DNA from: Mycobacterium kansasii ATCC 12478
GTDB taxonomy: Bacteria > Actinomycetota > Actinomycetes > Mycobacteriales > Mycobacteriaceae
Assembly: GCF_000157895.3 (NCBI RefSeq)
Contig: NC_022663.1
Span: 5,208,001-5,272,000 of the forward strand
Direction: 5' to 3'
DNA: 64,000 nt
Shown: in pieces, positions 52,901 to 62,215 of the stretch
Numbering within the stretch: position 1 is the stretch's first letter
How the letters are laid out: every line of letters begins with the position of its first letter
Made by a program: the position numbers and the translations under genes
Notes under the pieces: generated by a model
Databases searched by the model: none
What the model saw: only the letters and a program-made list of their open reading frames with translations
Told to the model about the DNA's origin: nothing

Positions 52901-55900
52901 TGGCCGATCACGTCGTCGGCGGGGTGGTGCTCTTCCCCGGGGCGGGTTTTGTGGAGTTGGTCATCCGCGCCGGCGACGAGGTCGGCTGTGCGGTCATCGA
53001 CGAGCTGATCCTGGCCGCGCCGCTGGTGATGCACCCCGGCGCGGGGGTCAAGGTGCAGGTGGTGGTCGGCGCCGCCGATGACGCGGGAACCCGGGCGGTG
53101 TCGGTGTATTCCCGCGGTGACCACTGCGACGGGGAATGGTTGCTGCATGCCATGGGCACCCTCGGGGAGAGCCCCGCGCAGGCCTCGGCGGACTTGTCGG
53201 TGTGGCCGCCGGAGGGTGCCGAGATTGTCGATATTTCCGACGGGTACGAACGGTTGGCCGCCCGCGGTTACGCCTACGGCAAGGCATTCCAGGGGCTGGT
53301 GGCGGTCTGGCGGCGCGAGTCGGAGCTGTTCGCCGAGGTGGTTGCTCCAGCGCAGCACGGGGTGGCGGTCGAGGGGATGGGGATGCACCCGGCCGTGCTG
53401 GACGCGGTGCTGCATGCCCTGGGATTGGCTATCGAGACCACCGAGACGATGCTGCCGTTCTGCTGGCGCGGGGTGTCGCTGCACGCCGGCGGCGCCGGGC
53501 GGGTACGGGCCCGTCTCGCCTCGGCAGGCGCCGACGCGATTTCGGTCGAGATCGCCGATGCCGAGGGGCTGCCGGTGCTGACGGTCGGCGCCCTGGTGAC
53601 CCGGGCGACGACGGCCGAGCAGTTACGGGCCGCGGTGAACGCGGCCGGCCGCGGGCCGGACCAGGGACCGCTGGAAGTGGTCTGGTCACCAATACCGTTG
53701 AACCACAACAGTATTGAAGACTCTGACGAACCCGCGGTGCTGTCGGCGCTGTCTTGGGAGGACTATTGCGCCGCTGATGCGGGTACGCCGGCGGGCGCCA
53801 ACGGCAATGGCGCCGGCGCCGGCGATGCCGCCGTGGTGGTGTGGGAGTGCGGTTCTGTCGGCGCGGATGCGGTGGGTTCGACGTATGCGGCCACCCACGC
53901 CGGCTTGCAGGTGTTGCAGTCCTGGCTGGGCACCGACCGGGCCGGCACCTTGGTGGTACTGACCCGCGGCGCCGTGGGATTGCCCGGCGAGGATGTCAGC
54001 GATCTGGCTGCCGCAGCGGTATGGGGTCTGGTTCGTTCGGCACAGGCCGAACAACCCGGCCGGATCGTGTTGGTCGACGCCGACGCACCGGTGGATGCTG
54101 TGGCGCTGGCCGCCGTCGGCGAACCCCAACTGGTGGTGCGCGGCGGCGTGGTGCACAACGCCCGGCTGGCCCCGGCGCCGCCGTTGCTGGCGCTGCCCGC
54201 CGAAGAGGCGTGGCGGTTGGCCGCCGGTGGCGGCGGGACCCTGGAGGATCTGGTGATCGAGCCGTGCCCGGAGGCCCTGGCACCGCTGCAGGCAGGGCAG
54301 GTACGGGTGGCCGTGGCGGCCGTCGGGGTCAATTTCCGCGATGTGGTGGCCGCGTTGGGGATGTATCCGGGCCAGGCGCCACCGCTGGGTGCCGAAGGTG
54401 CCGGAGTGGTGATCGAGACCGGTCCCGAGGTAACCGGTGTGGCCGTCGGCGACGCGGTGATGGGCTTCCTGGGTGGTGCCGGCCCGCTGGCGGTGGTGGA
54501 CCAGCAACTGGTTGTCCGGGCACCCCACGGCTGGTCGTTCGCGGAGGCCGCGGCTGTGCCGGTGGTGTTCTTGACGGCATTGTTCGGGTTGTCGGATCTG
54601 GCCGAGATCAAGGGGGGCGAATCGGTGCTCATCCACGCCGGCACCGGCGGCGTGGGCATGGCGGCGGTGCAGCTGGCTCGCCACTGGGGAGTGGAAGTTT
54701 TCGTCACCGCCAGCCGCGGCAAATGGGACACATTGCGCGCCATGGGGTTCGACGACGACCATATCGGCGATTCCCGCACCTGTGAGTTCGAGGAAAAGTT
54801 CTTGGCGGTCACCGAAGGCCGCGGGGTCGACGTGGTGCTCGACTCGCTGGCCGGCGAGTTCGTGGACGCTTCGCTGCGTTTGCTGGTCCGCGGCGGGCGG
54901 TTCCTCGAGATGGGCAAGACCGATATCCGCGATCCGCAGAAGATCGCCGCCAACTATCCGGGCGTGCGGTATCGGGCGTTTGACCTGTCGGAGGCCGGTC
55001 CGGTGCGCATGCAGGCGATGCTTCGTGAGGTGAAGGAGCTGTTCGACACCCAGGTGTTGCATCGGCTGCCGGTCAGCACCTGGGATGTGCGCTGCGCGCC
55101 GGCGGCATTCCGGTTCATGAGCCAGGCCCGCCATATCGGCAAGGTGGTGTTGACCATGCCCTCGGCGTTGGCCGACGGGCTCGCCGACGGCACCGTGCTG
55201 ATCACCGGTGCCACCGGGATGGTCGGTGCGGTACTGGCCCGCCACCTGGTCAGCGCCTACAGGGTGCGTCATGTGGTGCTGGCCAGTCGGCGCGGCGATC
55301 GCGCCGCGGGGGCTGCCGAGCTGGCCGCCGAGTTGGCGGACGCGGGTGCCCGGGTGCAGGTGGTGGCCTGCGACGTGGCCGATCGGGACGCGGTCGCAGG
55401 CTTGTTCACGCAGCTTGCGGCGGAGTGGCCGCCGGTGCGCGGGGTGATTCACGCCGCGGGTGTGGTAGACGACGCGGTGATCAGCTCGCTGACGCCGGAC
55501 CGGATCGACACGGTGTTGCGGGCCAAGGTGGACGCGGCCTGGAACCTGCACGAGGCCACCCGGGGTCTGGATTTGTCGATGTTTGTGCTGTGCTCCTCGA
55601 TCGCGGCAACGGTGGGCTCTCCGGGGCAGGGCAACTATTCGGCGGCGAACGCGTTCCTGGACGGATTGGCCGCTCACCGGCAGGCCGCGGGCCTGGCGGG
55701 AACATCGCTGGCGTGGGGGTTGTGGGAGCAAACCAGCGCCATCACCGCTCATTTGAGTGAGCGTGATCTTGCCCGGATGAGCCGTAGCGGGCTGGTCGCC
55801 ATGAGCCCGGAGCAGGCGCTGGAGTTGTTTGACGCCGCGCTGACGATCGATCACCCCGTCATGGTCGCGACCCGCCTGGACCGGGCCGCACTCAACGCCC

Positions 55901-56355
55901 GGGCCCAGGCCGGCGGCTTGCCGGCACTGTTCAGCGGGCTCGCCCGCCGCCCCCGGCGACGTCAAATCGACGACACCGCAGATGCCACCCAATCGAAGTC
56001 GGCGCTCGCCCAACGCCTCCACGGGCTGGCCCCCGAGGAGCAACACGGCCTGCTGGTGGGGATAGTGCGGGCGCAGGCCGCGGCGGTGCTGGGTCGTCCC
56101 GCTCCCGAGGACATCGACCCCGACAGCGGGTTCCAGGACCTGGGCTTCGACTCGCTGACCGCCGTCGAGCTACGCAACCGTCTCAAGAACGCCACCGGGC
56201 TGACCCTGCCGCCCACCGTGATCTTGGACCACCCCACCCCGACCGCCGTCGCCGACTACATCGCCCGGCAAATCCGTCCCGAGTCCAATGGTGACCAGTC
56301 ACCGCATGCCGAACGTGACGAAGAGGACGAAGAGAAGGTGTCGGTCCATGCGTAG
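49993..56355 (+). CDS. pks15/1: Intact type I polyketide synthase Pks15/1
   Basis: Iterative synthase that elongates p-hydroxybenzoyl from FadD22 with malonyl units to p-hydroxyphenylalkanoates for phenolphthiocerol. Its 2120 residues carry six domains in order. KS has VDTACSSS (Cys about 213), EAHGTATTLGDP and SNMGHTQAA. AT has GHSVGELSAAY (Ser about 664). DH has HVVGGVVLFPG (His about 973). ER has HAGTGGVGMAAVQLA (about 1548). KR has GATGMVGAVLARHL (about 1739). ACP has LGFDSLTAVELRNRL (Ser about 2054). The frame is unbroken, unlike the split pks15 and pks1 of many M. tuberculosis strains. Start GTG 49993, or ATG two codons on. Confidence 0.97.
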   Translation: MAMTTSMEGADQQSEKLFRYLKKVAVELDEARARLRDYEQRATEPVAVVGIGCRFPGGVDSAEKLWEVVAEGRDLVSEFPTDRGWDVEGLFDPDPDAEGKTYTRWGAFLDDAAGFDAGFFGIAPGEVLAMDPQQRLMLEVSWEALEHAGIDPLSLRGSATGVFTGIFAPSYGSKETGGLQGYGLTGTAVSVASGRVSYVLGLEGPAVSVDTACSSSLVAIHWAMASLRSGECDLALAGGVTVMGLPSIFVGFSRQRGLAADGRCKAFAAAADGTGWGEGAGVVVLERLSDALRLGHSVLAVVRGSAINQDGASNGLTAPNGLAQQRVIRAALGSAGLTAADVDVVEAHGTATTLGDPIEANALLATYGQGRPEERPLWVGSIKSNMGHTQAAAGVAGVIKMVQAMRHGLMPATLHVDAPSPRVDWESGAVSVLTEARDWPVDGRPRRAGVSSFGISGTNAHVILEQASAPAPVATDQTAGGEKRLSVVPWVVSARSAEALTAQASRLAAHVQADPGLEPLDVGCTLAGRSVFEHRAVVVGADREALITGLTSVADGDPGAGVAVGQAGPVGKTVVVFPGQGSQRLGMGRELYDRLPVFAEAFDEVADELDQHLRLPLREVVWGGDAALLDTTEFAQPALFAVEVALFAVLRHWGVQPDFVMGHSVGELSAAYVAGVLTLADAAMLVVARGRLMQALPAGGAMVAVAASEKEVADEVMPLLGEGVGIAAINAPASVTISGAEAAVSAIADRFAEQGRRVHRLAVSHAFHSPLMEPMLDEFARIVARLEPRTPQIGLVSNVTGELASATGDFGSAPYWVDHVRRPVRFADSARHVQQLGATHFIEVGPGSGLTSSIEQSLAPAEAFVVSMLGKDRPELAAALGAAGQLFTTGVPVDWPAVFAGSGGRRVDLPTYAFQRRRFWETPGGDGPADAVGLGLGPTEHALLGAVVERPDSDGVVLTGRLSLADQPWLADHVVGGVVLFPGAGFVELVIRAGDEVGCAVIDELILAAPLVMHPGAGVKVQVVVGAADDAGTRAVSVYSRGDHCDGEWLLHAMGTLGESPAQASADLSVWPPEGAEIVDISDGYERLAARGYAYGKAFQGLVAVWRRESELFAEVVAPAQHGVAVEGMGMHPAVLDAVLHALGLAIETTETMLPFCWRGVSLHAGGAGRVRARLASAGADAISVEIADAEGLPVLTVGALVTRATTAEQLRAAVNAAGRGPDQGPLEVVWSPIPLNHNSIEDSDEPAVLSALSWEDYCAADAGTPAGANGNGAGAGDAAVVVWECGSVGADAVGSTYAATHAGLQVLQSWLGTDRAGTLVVLTRGAVGLPGEDVSDLAAAAVWGLVRSAQAEQPGRIVLVDADAPVDAVALAAVGEPQLVVRGGVVHNARLAPAPPLLALPAEEAWRLAAGGGGTLEDLVIEPCPEALAPLQAGQVRVAVAAVGVNFRDVVAALGMYPGQAPPLGAEGAGVVIETGPEVTGVAVGDAVMGFLGGAGPLAVVDQQLVVRAPHGWSFAEAAAVPVVFLTALFGLSDLAEIKGGESVLIHAGTGGVGMAAVQLARHWGVEVFVTASRGKWDTLRAMGFDDDHIGDSRTCEFEEKFLAVTEGRGVDVVLDSLAGEFVDASLRLLVRGGRFLEMGKTDIRDPQKIAANYPGVRYRAFDLSEAGPVRMQAMLREVKELFDTQVLHRLPVSTWDVRCAPAAFRFMSQARHIGKVVLTMPSALADGLADGTVLITGATGMVGAVLARHLVSAYRVRHVVLASRRGDRAAGAAELAAELADAGARVQVVACDVADRDAVAGLFTQLAAEWPPVRGVIHAAGVVDDAVISSLTPDRIDTVLRAKVDAAWNLHEATRGLDLSMFVLCSSIAATVGSPGQGNYSAANAFLDGLAAHRQAAGLAGTSLAWGLWEQTSAITAHLSERDLARMSRSGLVAMSPEQALELFDAALTIDHPVMVATRLDRAALNARAQAGGLPALFSGLARRPRRRQIDDTADATQSKSALAQRLHGLAPEEQHGLLVGIVRAQAAAVLGRPAPEDIDPDSGFQDLGFDSLTAVELRNRLKNATGLTLPPTVILDHPTPTAVADYIARQIRPESNGDQSPHAERDEEDEEKVSVHA

Positions 56356-56688
56356 CGCGGTGCGGCCGGCACCGGCAGGGTCGCGGCATCGGCCCGTCAG
56401 CACCCGGGTACCGATGACCCGTCATGACGTTCGGATGCCGGATTGGCCACGGCCGCCCGGGCGGTTCCGTGCCGGGCTAGTGTGGACGCACCGAATCTAT
56501 AGTCGGCTGGGTTGACCAGGCCGACACACGGCGGATCACGGGGGCCGGAGAGGGCCGGGACAGGGCGCCGAACCGGTGAACGTCGTCGCTGCCTTGCTGC
56601 GCTGTGGTGGCTTGACTGGTCTGCGTGTTGGGTCGGTGCCGCACGCGTCGCGGGCGGTTCGGGCGAAACATCATCGAGAGGATGAGCA
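56356..56688. other. Intergenic, promoter region of lppX
   Basis: About 330 bases without a convincing gene. It ends in a GAGAGG ribosome-binding site before lppX. No repeats or strong palindromes noticed. Confidence 0.5.
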
Positions 56689-57384
56689 ATGAACGATCGG
56701 AAACCGCCGGTGACTTTCGCCCTTATGGCGGCGGTGGCGGCCGGGCTGATGCTCTGGCTACCTGGCTGCGCCGCTGACAAACCCGAATCCGAGGCGCACA
56801 GTTCGGTCAGCACGACGAGCGACCCCGCACTGGTGGCCGAGGTCAAGCAGTCGCTCGAGGCGACAAAGGCCTTGACGAGCGTCCACCTGGCGATTCGAAC
56901 ATCCGGGAAAGTCGACAGCTTGCTCGGTATCACCAGCGCCGACGTCGATGTCCGGGCCAATCCGCTCGCCGCGAAGGGTGTGTGCACCTATCAGGGCCAG
57001 CCGGACGTCCCGTTCCGCACCAAGGACGACAACATCTCGGTGAAGCTGTTCGATGACTGGACCAACCTGGGCTCCGTGTCCGAGTTGGCAGCCTCACGGG
57101 TGGTTGATCCCAGCAACGGGGTGGCGAAGGTGCTCTCGGGTATCACCAATCTGCAGTCGCAAGGCTCGGAGGTGATCGACGGAATTCCCACCACCAAGAT
57201 CAGCGGAACCGTCCCGACGGACACCGTCAAGATGTTGGATCCTGCGGCCAGGCAGCCGAGGCCGGCTACCGTGTGGATCGCCTCGGACGGTTCGCACCGC
57301 CTCGTGCGGGCAACCATCGACATCGGGTCCGGTTCGGTCGAGCTGACCCTGTCGAAATGGAACGAACCCCTCAACGTCGACTAG
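56689..57384 (+). CDS. lppX: Lipoprotein LppX, PDIM/PGL export
   Basis: A 231-residue lipoprotein needed to deliver PDIM to the cell surface. The signal peptide ends in the lipobox LPGC (Cys about 26). The mature part has the LppX_LprAFG features VKQSLEATKALTSVHLAI and ANPLAAKGVCTYQGQ, and a beta-rich lipid-binding half-barrel is expected. The final codons GTC-GAC-TAG contain the CTAG used as target by the insertion sequence next door. The reading frame is nevertheless complete. Confidence 0.95.
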   Translation: MNDRKPPVTFALMAAVAAGLMLWLPGCAADKPESEAHSSVSTTSDPALVAEVKQSLEATKALTSVHLAIRTSGKVDSLLGITSADVDVRANPLAAKGVCTYQGQPDVPFRTKDDNISVKLFDDWTNLGSVSELAASRVVDPSNGVAKVLSGITNLQSQGSEVIDGIPTTKISGTVPTDTVKMLDPAARQPRPATVWIASDGSHRLVRATIDIGSGSVELTLSKWNEPLNVD

Positions 57385-59377
57385 TCCGAAGTTGCGACCG
57401 TCTGGATAGGTGATTCGGGCTTTGACGTGGGGTTTTGTTGGTTTTGGGTGTTTTAGGTCTGACTACGCCGCGATGGTGAGGGGGATGGTGGCCTTGATGA
57501 GGTCGAAGGCGCGGCGTTGGTCGTGGGTGGGTTCGGTGAGAGTCTCGATTTCGATGTTGGTGTCCTGGTAGCGGATTCGGTTGCGGGTCAAGGTGGCCAG
57601 GTGATCGAGCAGAGCGCGGAAGCTGCGCAGTGGAGTGGCGTCGGTGGTTTGGTGGCGAGATGCTTTGGTGTGCGCATGTGGTGAGCGTTGTGCGGGTGCG
57701 ACGGGGTTGTCGCGGGTTGGTGGGTGTTCGTCGGTGTAGGTCAGCGGCGCCCAGGCTTTGCGTAAGTGCCAGGTCACATAGCAGGCCAGCAGGCAGATCA
57801 GTACGTGGGCTTTGACGCGCTCAGACAGCCGGTGGTGGATGGGGCGTAGGTCGAGGTCGTCGGTTTTGATGCTGCGGAAGTCGCGTTCGACATAGGCCAG
57901 GTTCTTATACCCGGTGACCACCGCGGGGGCGTCGAGGTCGGTGGCGGGCACCGAGGTGCGCAGGACGTAGATGCCGTCGAGGGCGGCTTCGGCGGTGATG
58001 GCTGCGTGGTCGCGTTCATAGGCGAAGCTGGTGTCTGTGATGGTGCGGTGAAAGTGCTTGCTTACCTTGTATTTGTTGACGATCTGCCCGACAGCTTCGC
58101 CGATCTTGCCGGCCCCGGCCAGGCTGCCGCGCTCGACCCGTTCGGCGATACGCGCTAGGGCGGTCTCGGTGGCGGCCAGCAGTTCGTTGCGTTTGCGGGC
58201 CCGTTCAGCGGCCAGGGCGGGGTTGCGGCAGGCGATCAGCCGTTCGTGTGGGTAGTCGGGGTGGGTGATCTCGGCCAGGTCGTGGGTATCGAACAGGCTC
58301 ATCTGCAGCGGCCCGTCGTCGGCGGCCAGTTTGGTAATCGCTGGAGCGCGCAGCGCGGTGATCCACCCGAAATCGGTTCCGGTGTCGTTGAGTTCTTTGA
58401 TCGCGGCGATGCGAGCGGCGGTGATCATGCCGCGATCGCCGACTAGCACCAGCCGATCCAGCCCGAAGCCGGTGCGGATGACCTCCACGATGTCGGTGAA
58501 GGCGACCGGATCGGCGGTATCACCGGCAAAGACCCGCACCGCCACCGGCCGGCCGGCAGGGTCGGTGAGCACCCCGTATTCGATTTGCGGTAAGCCCTTT
58601 TTGCGGTCGCGGGAATAGCCGCGCTTGGCCAGCTGGCAATGCCGGCCCGTCACCCACGATGAGGTCAGGTCAAACAATGCCATCCGTGACGGATTGGCTT
58701 CTGGACCAAGGTGTTTAGCGGCGAGCCTCTTTTCGATGCCGTCTTGGCGGTCGCTGAGCCAGTCCATCGCCGCATAGATCTCGTCGGTGGAAGCGCCGGC
58801 GATCTGCAGGTCTGCGCCCAGGGTGCAATCGGCCCAGCGCGACAGCGTCGAGAGCTTGGATGCCGGATGGATCACCCGCGAGACGATCAGCCCGTAGACC
58901 AGATCGCGGGACCGACACGGCGACCCCAGCAGCGCGGGCAGTCCCAGCTGGCGGGCCATCGCCGCGACCGCGGCCACATGCCCATGCGGCAACGCGCGTA
59001 GCACCGTCACCTCCTGACCAGCGGGCACCAGGCTGTGTCCTTTCAGCGTCGCCTCCAGTGCGGCGATCGCCGCCTCGGGCAACATCGACAAGTTGGCCAC
59101 GGTCTCGTTGCGCACCTTGGGCCCGTCGCGGAAGGTGCGGCGCAACAGCACCGACTGATAGACGCGCTGTTTGCCCTGCTTATCCACATGCGTCTTTTTA
59201 ACTCTGACTACGTGAGCTTTGCCCTGGTTGCGCGGCATACGAAGCATCATAGCCTGATTACGCCGATCAGATACGAATGACACGCACATATTCGTGACTA
59301 CATATCAGCACGAGACAACAGCCCATAGCGCCAGCTCAGAACACTAATCCCCAGTCAGAACCCGTCGTAACTTCCGA
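57385..59377 (-). mobile_element. Insertion sequence, IS1634/IS1549-like, between lppX and mmpL7
   Basis: A 1993-base element with one transposase gene. Imperfect terminal inverted repeats are TCCGAAGTTGCGACC at the left and its counterpart at the right end (59363-59377 as the complement of TCGGAAGTTACGACG), differing at three of 15 positions. CTAG lies directly outside both ends (57381-57384 and 59378-59381), a likely four-base target duplication. The left one falls in the lppX stop region. A longer direct repeat GTCGACTAG (57376-57384 and 59385-59393) brackets the element slightly further out, so the exact ends need confirmation. Confidence 0.75.
57463..59289 (-). CDS. Transposase of the IS1634/IS1549-like element
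   Basis: A 608-residue DDE transposase of the IS4 superfamily, probably IS1634-like. Likely catalytic regions are ALFDLTSSWVTG, VLVGDRGMITAARI (second Asp) and the C-terminal part with YERDHAAITAEAALDGIYVLRTS and YVERDFRSIKTDDLDLRPIHHR, whose Y-x2-E-R is typical of the group. It appears full-length. The frame may start at the MLRMPRNQGKAH methionine rather than at 59289. Confidence 0.88.
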   Translation of the reverse strand: MCVSFVSDRRNQAMMLRMPRNQGKAHVVRVKKTHVDKQGKQRVYQSVLLRRTFRDGPKVRNETVANLSMLPEAAIAALEATLKGHSLVPAGQEVTVLRALPHGHVAAVAAMARQLGLPALLGSPCRSRDLVYGLIVSRVIHPASKLSTLSRWADCTLGADLQIAGASTDEIYAAMDWLSDRQDGIEKRLAAKHLGPEANPSRMALFDLTSSWVTGRHCQLAKRGYSRDRKKGLPQIEYGVLTDPAGRPVAVRVFAGDTADPVAFTDIVEVIRTGFGLDRLVLVGDRGMITAARIAAIKELNDTGTDFGWITALRAPAITKLAADDGPLQMSLFDTHDLAEITHPDYPHERLIACRNPALAAERARKRNELLAATETALARIAERVERGSLAGAGKIGEAVGQIVNKYKVSKHFHRTITDTSFAYERDHAAITAEAALDGIYVLRTSVPATDLDAPAVVTGYKNLAYVERDFRSIKTDDLDLRPIHHRLSERVKAHVLICLLACYVTWHLRKAWAPLTYTDEHPPTRDNPVAPAQRSPHAHTKASRHQTTDATPLRSFRALLDHLATLTRNRIRYQDTNIEIETLTEPTHDQRRAFDLIKATIPLTIAA

Positions 59378-59415
59378 CTAGTAAGTCGACTAGCAACGCT
59401 GGGGGCCAATGCGTT

Positions 59416-62178
59416 TCAGCTGTCCGCTGCGGGCTCGACGACCGGCGGCTGCTCGGCCGGCCGCTGAGTGCGGCCCCTGCGGATCACGGCCGCGATGCAC
59501 ACGCGTACCGCCACGGTCAGCACGCCCAGCCCGATCAGCACAACGGTACCGATCTGGGTGAGAGCGCCGGGGGAAGCGGCCGACACCAACAGCAGGCCGC
59601 CGGCGAAAACGGCACCAAGGCCGGTGAGCGGGGCGACGGCGCTCGGGAGCGTCACGGTCCCCGCAGGCTCGGTGGCGAGAAGTGTGGCGACGAGACGCGG
59701 GACGCCGACTGCGGCGAGGATGGCGAACGACACCAGCGGAACCGCGGCCTGCAGCTCGCGATCCAGTAGGTGTTGCCACAGCACCACCGAAATCCCCAGC
59801 GCGGCAAGGTAGGACGCCGCCACCACCAGGGCGGCCGCCAGTCCGGGGACCGCGCCGCGCCACAGGCCGATCAGGGCTGCCACCGCGAGCATCGTCACGG
59901 CCAGCAGCACGGCATCATGGGTGAGGGCACCGCGGACGGATGCGGCTACCTGCGCGGCCCCGGCGACCGTGATCTGACTGTCGACAAGGCTGCCGTACTT
60001 CATCGCCGCGCCCGCGGCTAGTTGGAGCGACTGCACGCGCCCCGCCGCGTCGAGGTCCAGACCGTTCCCGTCGGAATAGACGAACAGCCGGGTCGCCGTG
60101 CCGTCCGGCGAGAACATCGACTGCCGCACATGCTGATACGACGGGTCCGCCAGGTCCTTGCGGGTGAGGTGGAAGCCGCCCTCGCCGGTGTCGGCGAAAT
60201 CGACGGAGATGTTCTTCAGGAACGCCGACACCTGCACGAGTTGCGGCAGAATCTCCTGGATGCTCAATTCGAGCTTGGGCACGAAGGAGCGCAGCTGGCC
60301 CAGCGTAGACCGCATTTCCGCCACCACGTGCGGTGTCGAGGCGAAAGCACCCATCGTTTGGCTCGATACCGCGGCAATGCGGTCGGCGCCGTTGGTCAGT
60401 GCGGCCACATTTGCGACCACCAGGTCGAGGGGCCCGACGACCTGGCGCGCGGCCGAGCACAGCTGCTCGTCGGGACAATACGCAGCACCGGTGATCATCT
60501 CCCGCAACGGGTTCAGGTATTGCGAAACCTCCGTAGCTTTGCCCCGCAGCGTCTGCGTGACAGAGAGGACGCGGTTGATGTTCTGCTGTATCTGATTCGC
60601 TCCGGCGAGACCGATTCTCACGCTGTTGTCCAGCTCGTCGACCGCGGCGCTGACCTGATCGATCGTGGCTCCCAGAGACTTGATGGCATTCAGCTGCGGC
60701 ATGAACGACCCGGCCCCCCGGTTCAACTGATCGGAGAGCTTTCCCGCGGCGGAGGTGAGCGAGGCGTCGGCCCACGGGACACCGGCCGGCCATGCCGCCG
60801 ACTCCACCTTGCGTACCCCGGGAATCTCCATCAGTCGGTGGCTGAGTTGATCGATGGCGATGAGCCCTGCCGGCTGGCGAAGATCCGCGGCGGAGTTGAC
60901 CACCACCACGTCGGGCAGGGGATTACCGGGCAGCAGTCGCGCGGCGCTGGTCCCGGGTGGGTTTGCCCGGGAGTCGCCGATACCGCAGCGCATTCCGACG
61001 ACGGGTAGCGCGCAGATCGCCAGCACCACGGCAGCCACGGCAATGGGATTGGAGAAGCCGGGTTTCGGCAACCGGCCTGCCCAGCCGACACCGCCGGTCT
61101 GCGGCACTGACAGCCCCCGAGGCGCGGCGAAGCCGAGCAAGATAGGCAGAAGTGTCAACGAAACCGCAAGTGCCACCGCAACATCCGGCGCGGCGGTGCC
61201 GACGCTGTGCAGCGCGGGCGTTCGCGCAAGCAGCAGCGGGCCGGTGACCAGTGCGACGCACGCTCCGGGCAGGGCCAACCGGGGCAGCAGGGCGCGATAT
61301 GTGCGCCGGTCCGTCACCGCAACAATGCCGTCGGGCCGGAGCCGGGCAGCCAGCAGGGTGGCCGCCGTAATGATGGCGATCGTCAAGACGAAGGCCAGGG
61401 TCCCGGAAAACACCGACAAGGCCGTGCTGCTTCGCGGCACCATCGCGGCGAGCGGCCACGCCACCGCCACCGAGACCCCGGTGGCCAGCAACACCATCGC
61501 CACCGAACGGGGGGACTGTCGCGAGCGCAGCAGGAGCAGCACGGCGATGAGCGCCGCGGCGGCCGCGATCACCGCACCCTGCCACACCTGCATGCGCAGC
61601 GGGATGTGGTTGATGGCCTCCGGGCCCACCACGCGGGCGCGAAGCCCTGGACTCGGCGGTAGCTTGCGCACCACCGCTCGGGCCGCATCGAACGATTCGC
61701 GCGCCTTGTCGCTACCGACCTCGCCCACCAGCCACACCATCGCGACGCCGGAGCGGCCGTCGGGGCTGGTTCCCAGCGGCGCGGTAAGGGGGTCCGACCA
61801 CCAGTCGAGGACCGATCCGACGTGGGCGGTGTCGGCGCGCAGTGCACTCACCGCGGCGTCATAGTAATGCTGGTCGGCCGGCCCGAGCTGGTCGCGGCCG
61901 TCGACCACCAGGTAGGCGATGGCGTTGGTGCCGCTGCCCGGGAACCATTGCGCGATCCGGCTCGTGGCTGCCGCCGTCTTGGCGTCCGGGGGCAGCAGCG
62001 CCGAGGCGGTATCGCCGGGTTTCGCGTGCGTCAGCGCAAGAACCACATTCGCGATCACCGCTGCCGCAATCCAGGCGGCGACGACAAGTAGGGGGGCGAG
62101 CCGAGATCGCCTATGGCTCTCGTCGCCTGGCACCCTCGCGATCGTACTGACGTCGGTGTCCGGGCACGACGTTTTCAC
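59416..62178 (-). CDS. mmpL7: RND-family lipid transporter MmpL7
   Basis: Exports PDIM and PGL across the inner membrane. At 920 residues it matches M. tuberculosis MmpL7. After a short cytosolic start comes the first helix (LAPLLVVAAWIAAAVIANVVL), then a large extracytoplasmic loop to about 170, helices 2-6, and a second long loop (about 395-740) with coiled segments such as AAVDELDNSVRIGL. The final helices and a Pro/Glu-rich tail follow. Its 3' end faces the insertion sequence but keeps its own stop. fadD28 precedes it on the same strand by 37 bases, as in H37Rv. Confidence 0.95.
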   Translation of the reverse strand: MKTSCPDTDVSTIARVPGDESHRRSRLAPLLVVAAWIAAAVIANVVLALTHAKPGDTASALLPPDAKTAAATSRIAQWFPGSGTNAIAYLVVDGRDQLGPADQHYYDAAVSALRADTAHVGSVLDWWSDPLTAPLGTSPDGRSGVAMVWLVGEVGSDKARESFDAARAVVRKLPPSPGLRARVVGPEAINHIPLRMQVWQGAVIAAAAALIAVLLLLRSRQSPRSVAMVLLATGVSVAVAWPLAAMVPRSSTALSVFSGTLAFVLTIAIITAATLLAARLRPDGIVAVTDRRTYRALLPRLALPGACVALVTGPLLLARTPALHSVGTAAPDVAVALAVSLTLLPILLGFAAPRGLSVPQTGGVGWAGRLPKPGFSNPIAVAAVVLAICALPVVGMRCGIGDSRANPPGTSAARLLPGNPLPDVVVVNSAADLRQPAGLIAIDQLSHRLMEIPGVRKVESAAWPAGVPWADASLTSAAGKLSDQLNRGAGSFMPQLNAIKSLGATIDQVSAAVDELDNSVRIGLAGANQIQQNINRVLSVTQTLRGKATEVSQYLNPLREMITGAAYCPDEQLCSAARQVVGPLDLVVANVAALTNGADRIAAVSSQTMGAFASTPHVVAEMRSTLGQLRSFVPKLELSIQEILPQLVQVSAFLKNISVDFADTGEGGFHLTRKDLADPSYQHVRQSMFSPDGTATRLFVYSDGNGLDLDAAGRVQSLQLAAGAAMKYGSLVDSQITVAGAAQVAASVRGALTHDAVLLAVTMLAVAALIGLWRGAVPGLAAALVVAASYLAALGISVVLWQHLLDRELQAAVPLVSFAILAAVGVPRLVATLLATEPAGTVTLPSAVAPLTGLGAVFAGGLLLVSAASPGALTQIGTVVLIGLGVLTVAVRVCIAAVIRRGRTQRPAEQPPVVEPAADS

Positions 62179-62215
62179 ACGGATGTACCAATTCTGGGGA
62201 TGACGGCCGGCCTCG

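Noticed and set aside
53686..56046. Long minus-strand open frame of 786 codons within pks15/1
   Set aside because: Antisense shadow of the synthase; composition is repetitive and matches no protein type.
57385..59377. Whether the IS truncates lppX or mmpL7
   Set aside because: Both genes keep full family length and their own stop codons; the element lies between them.
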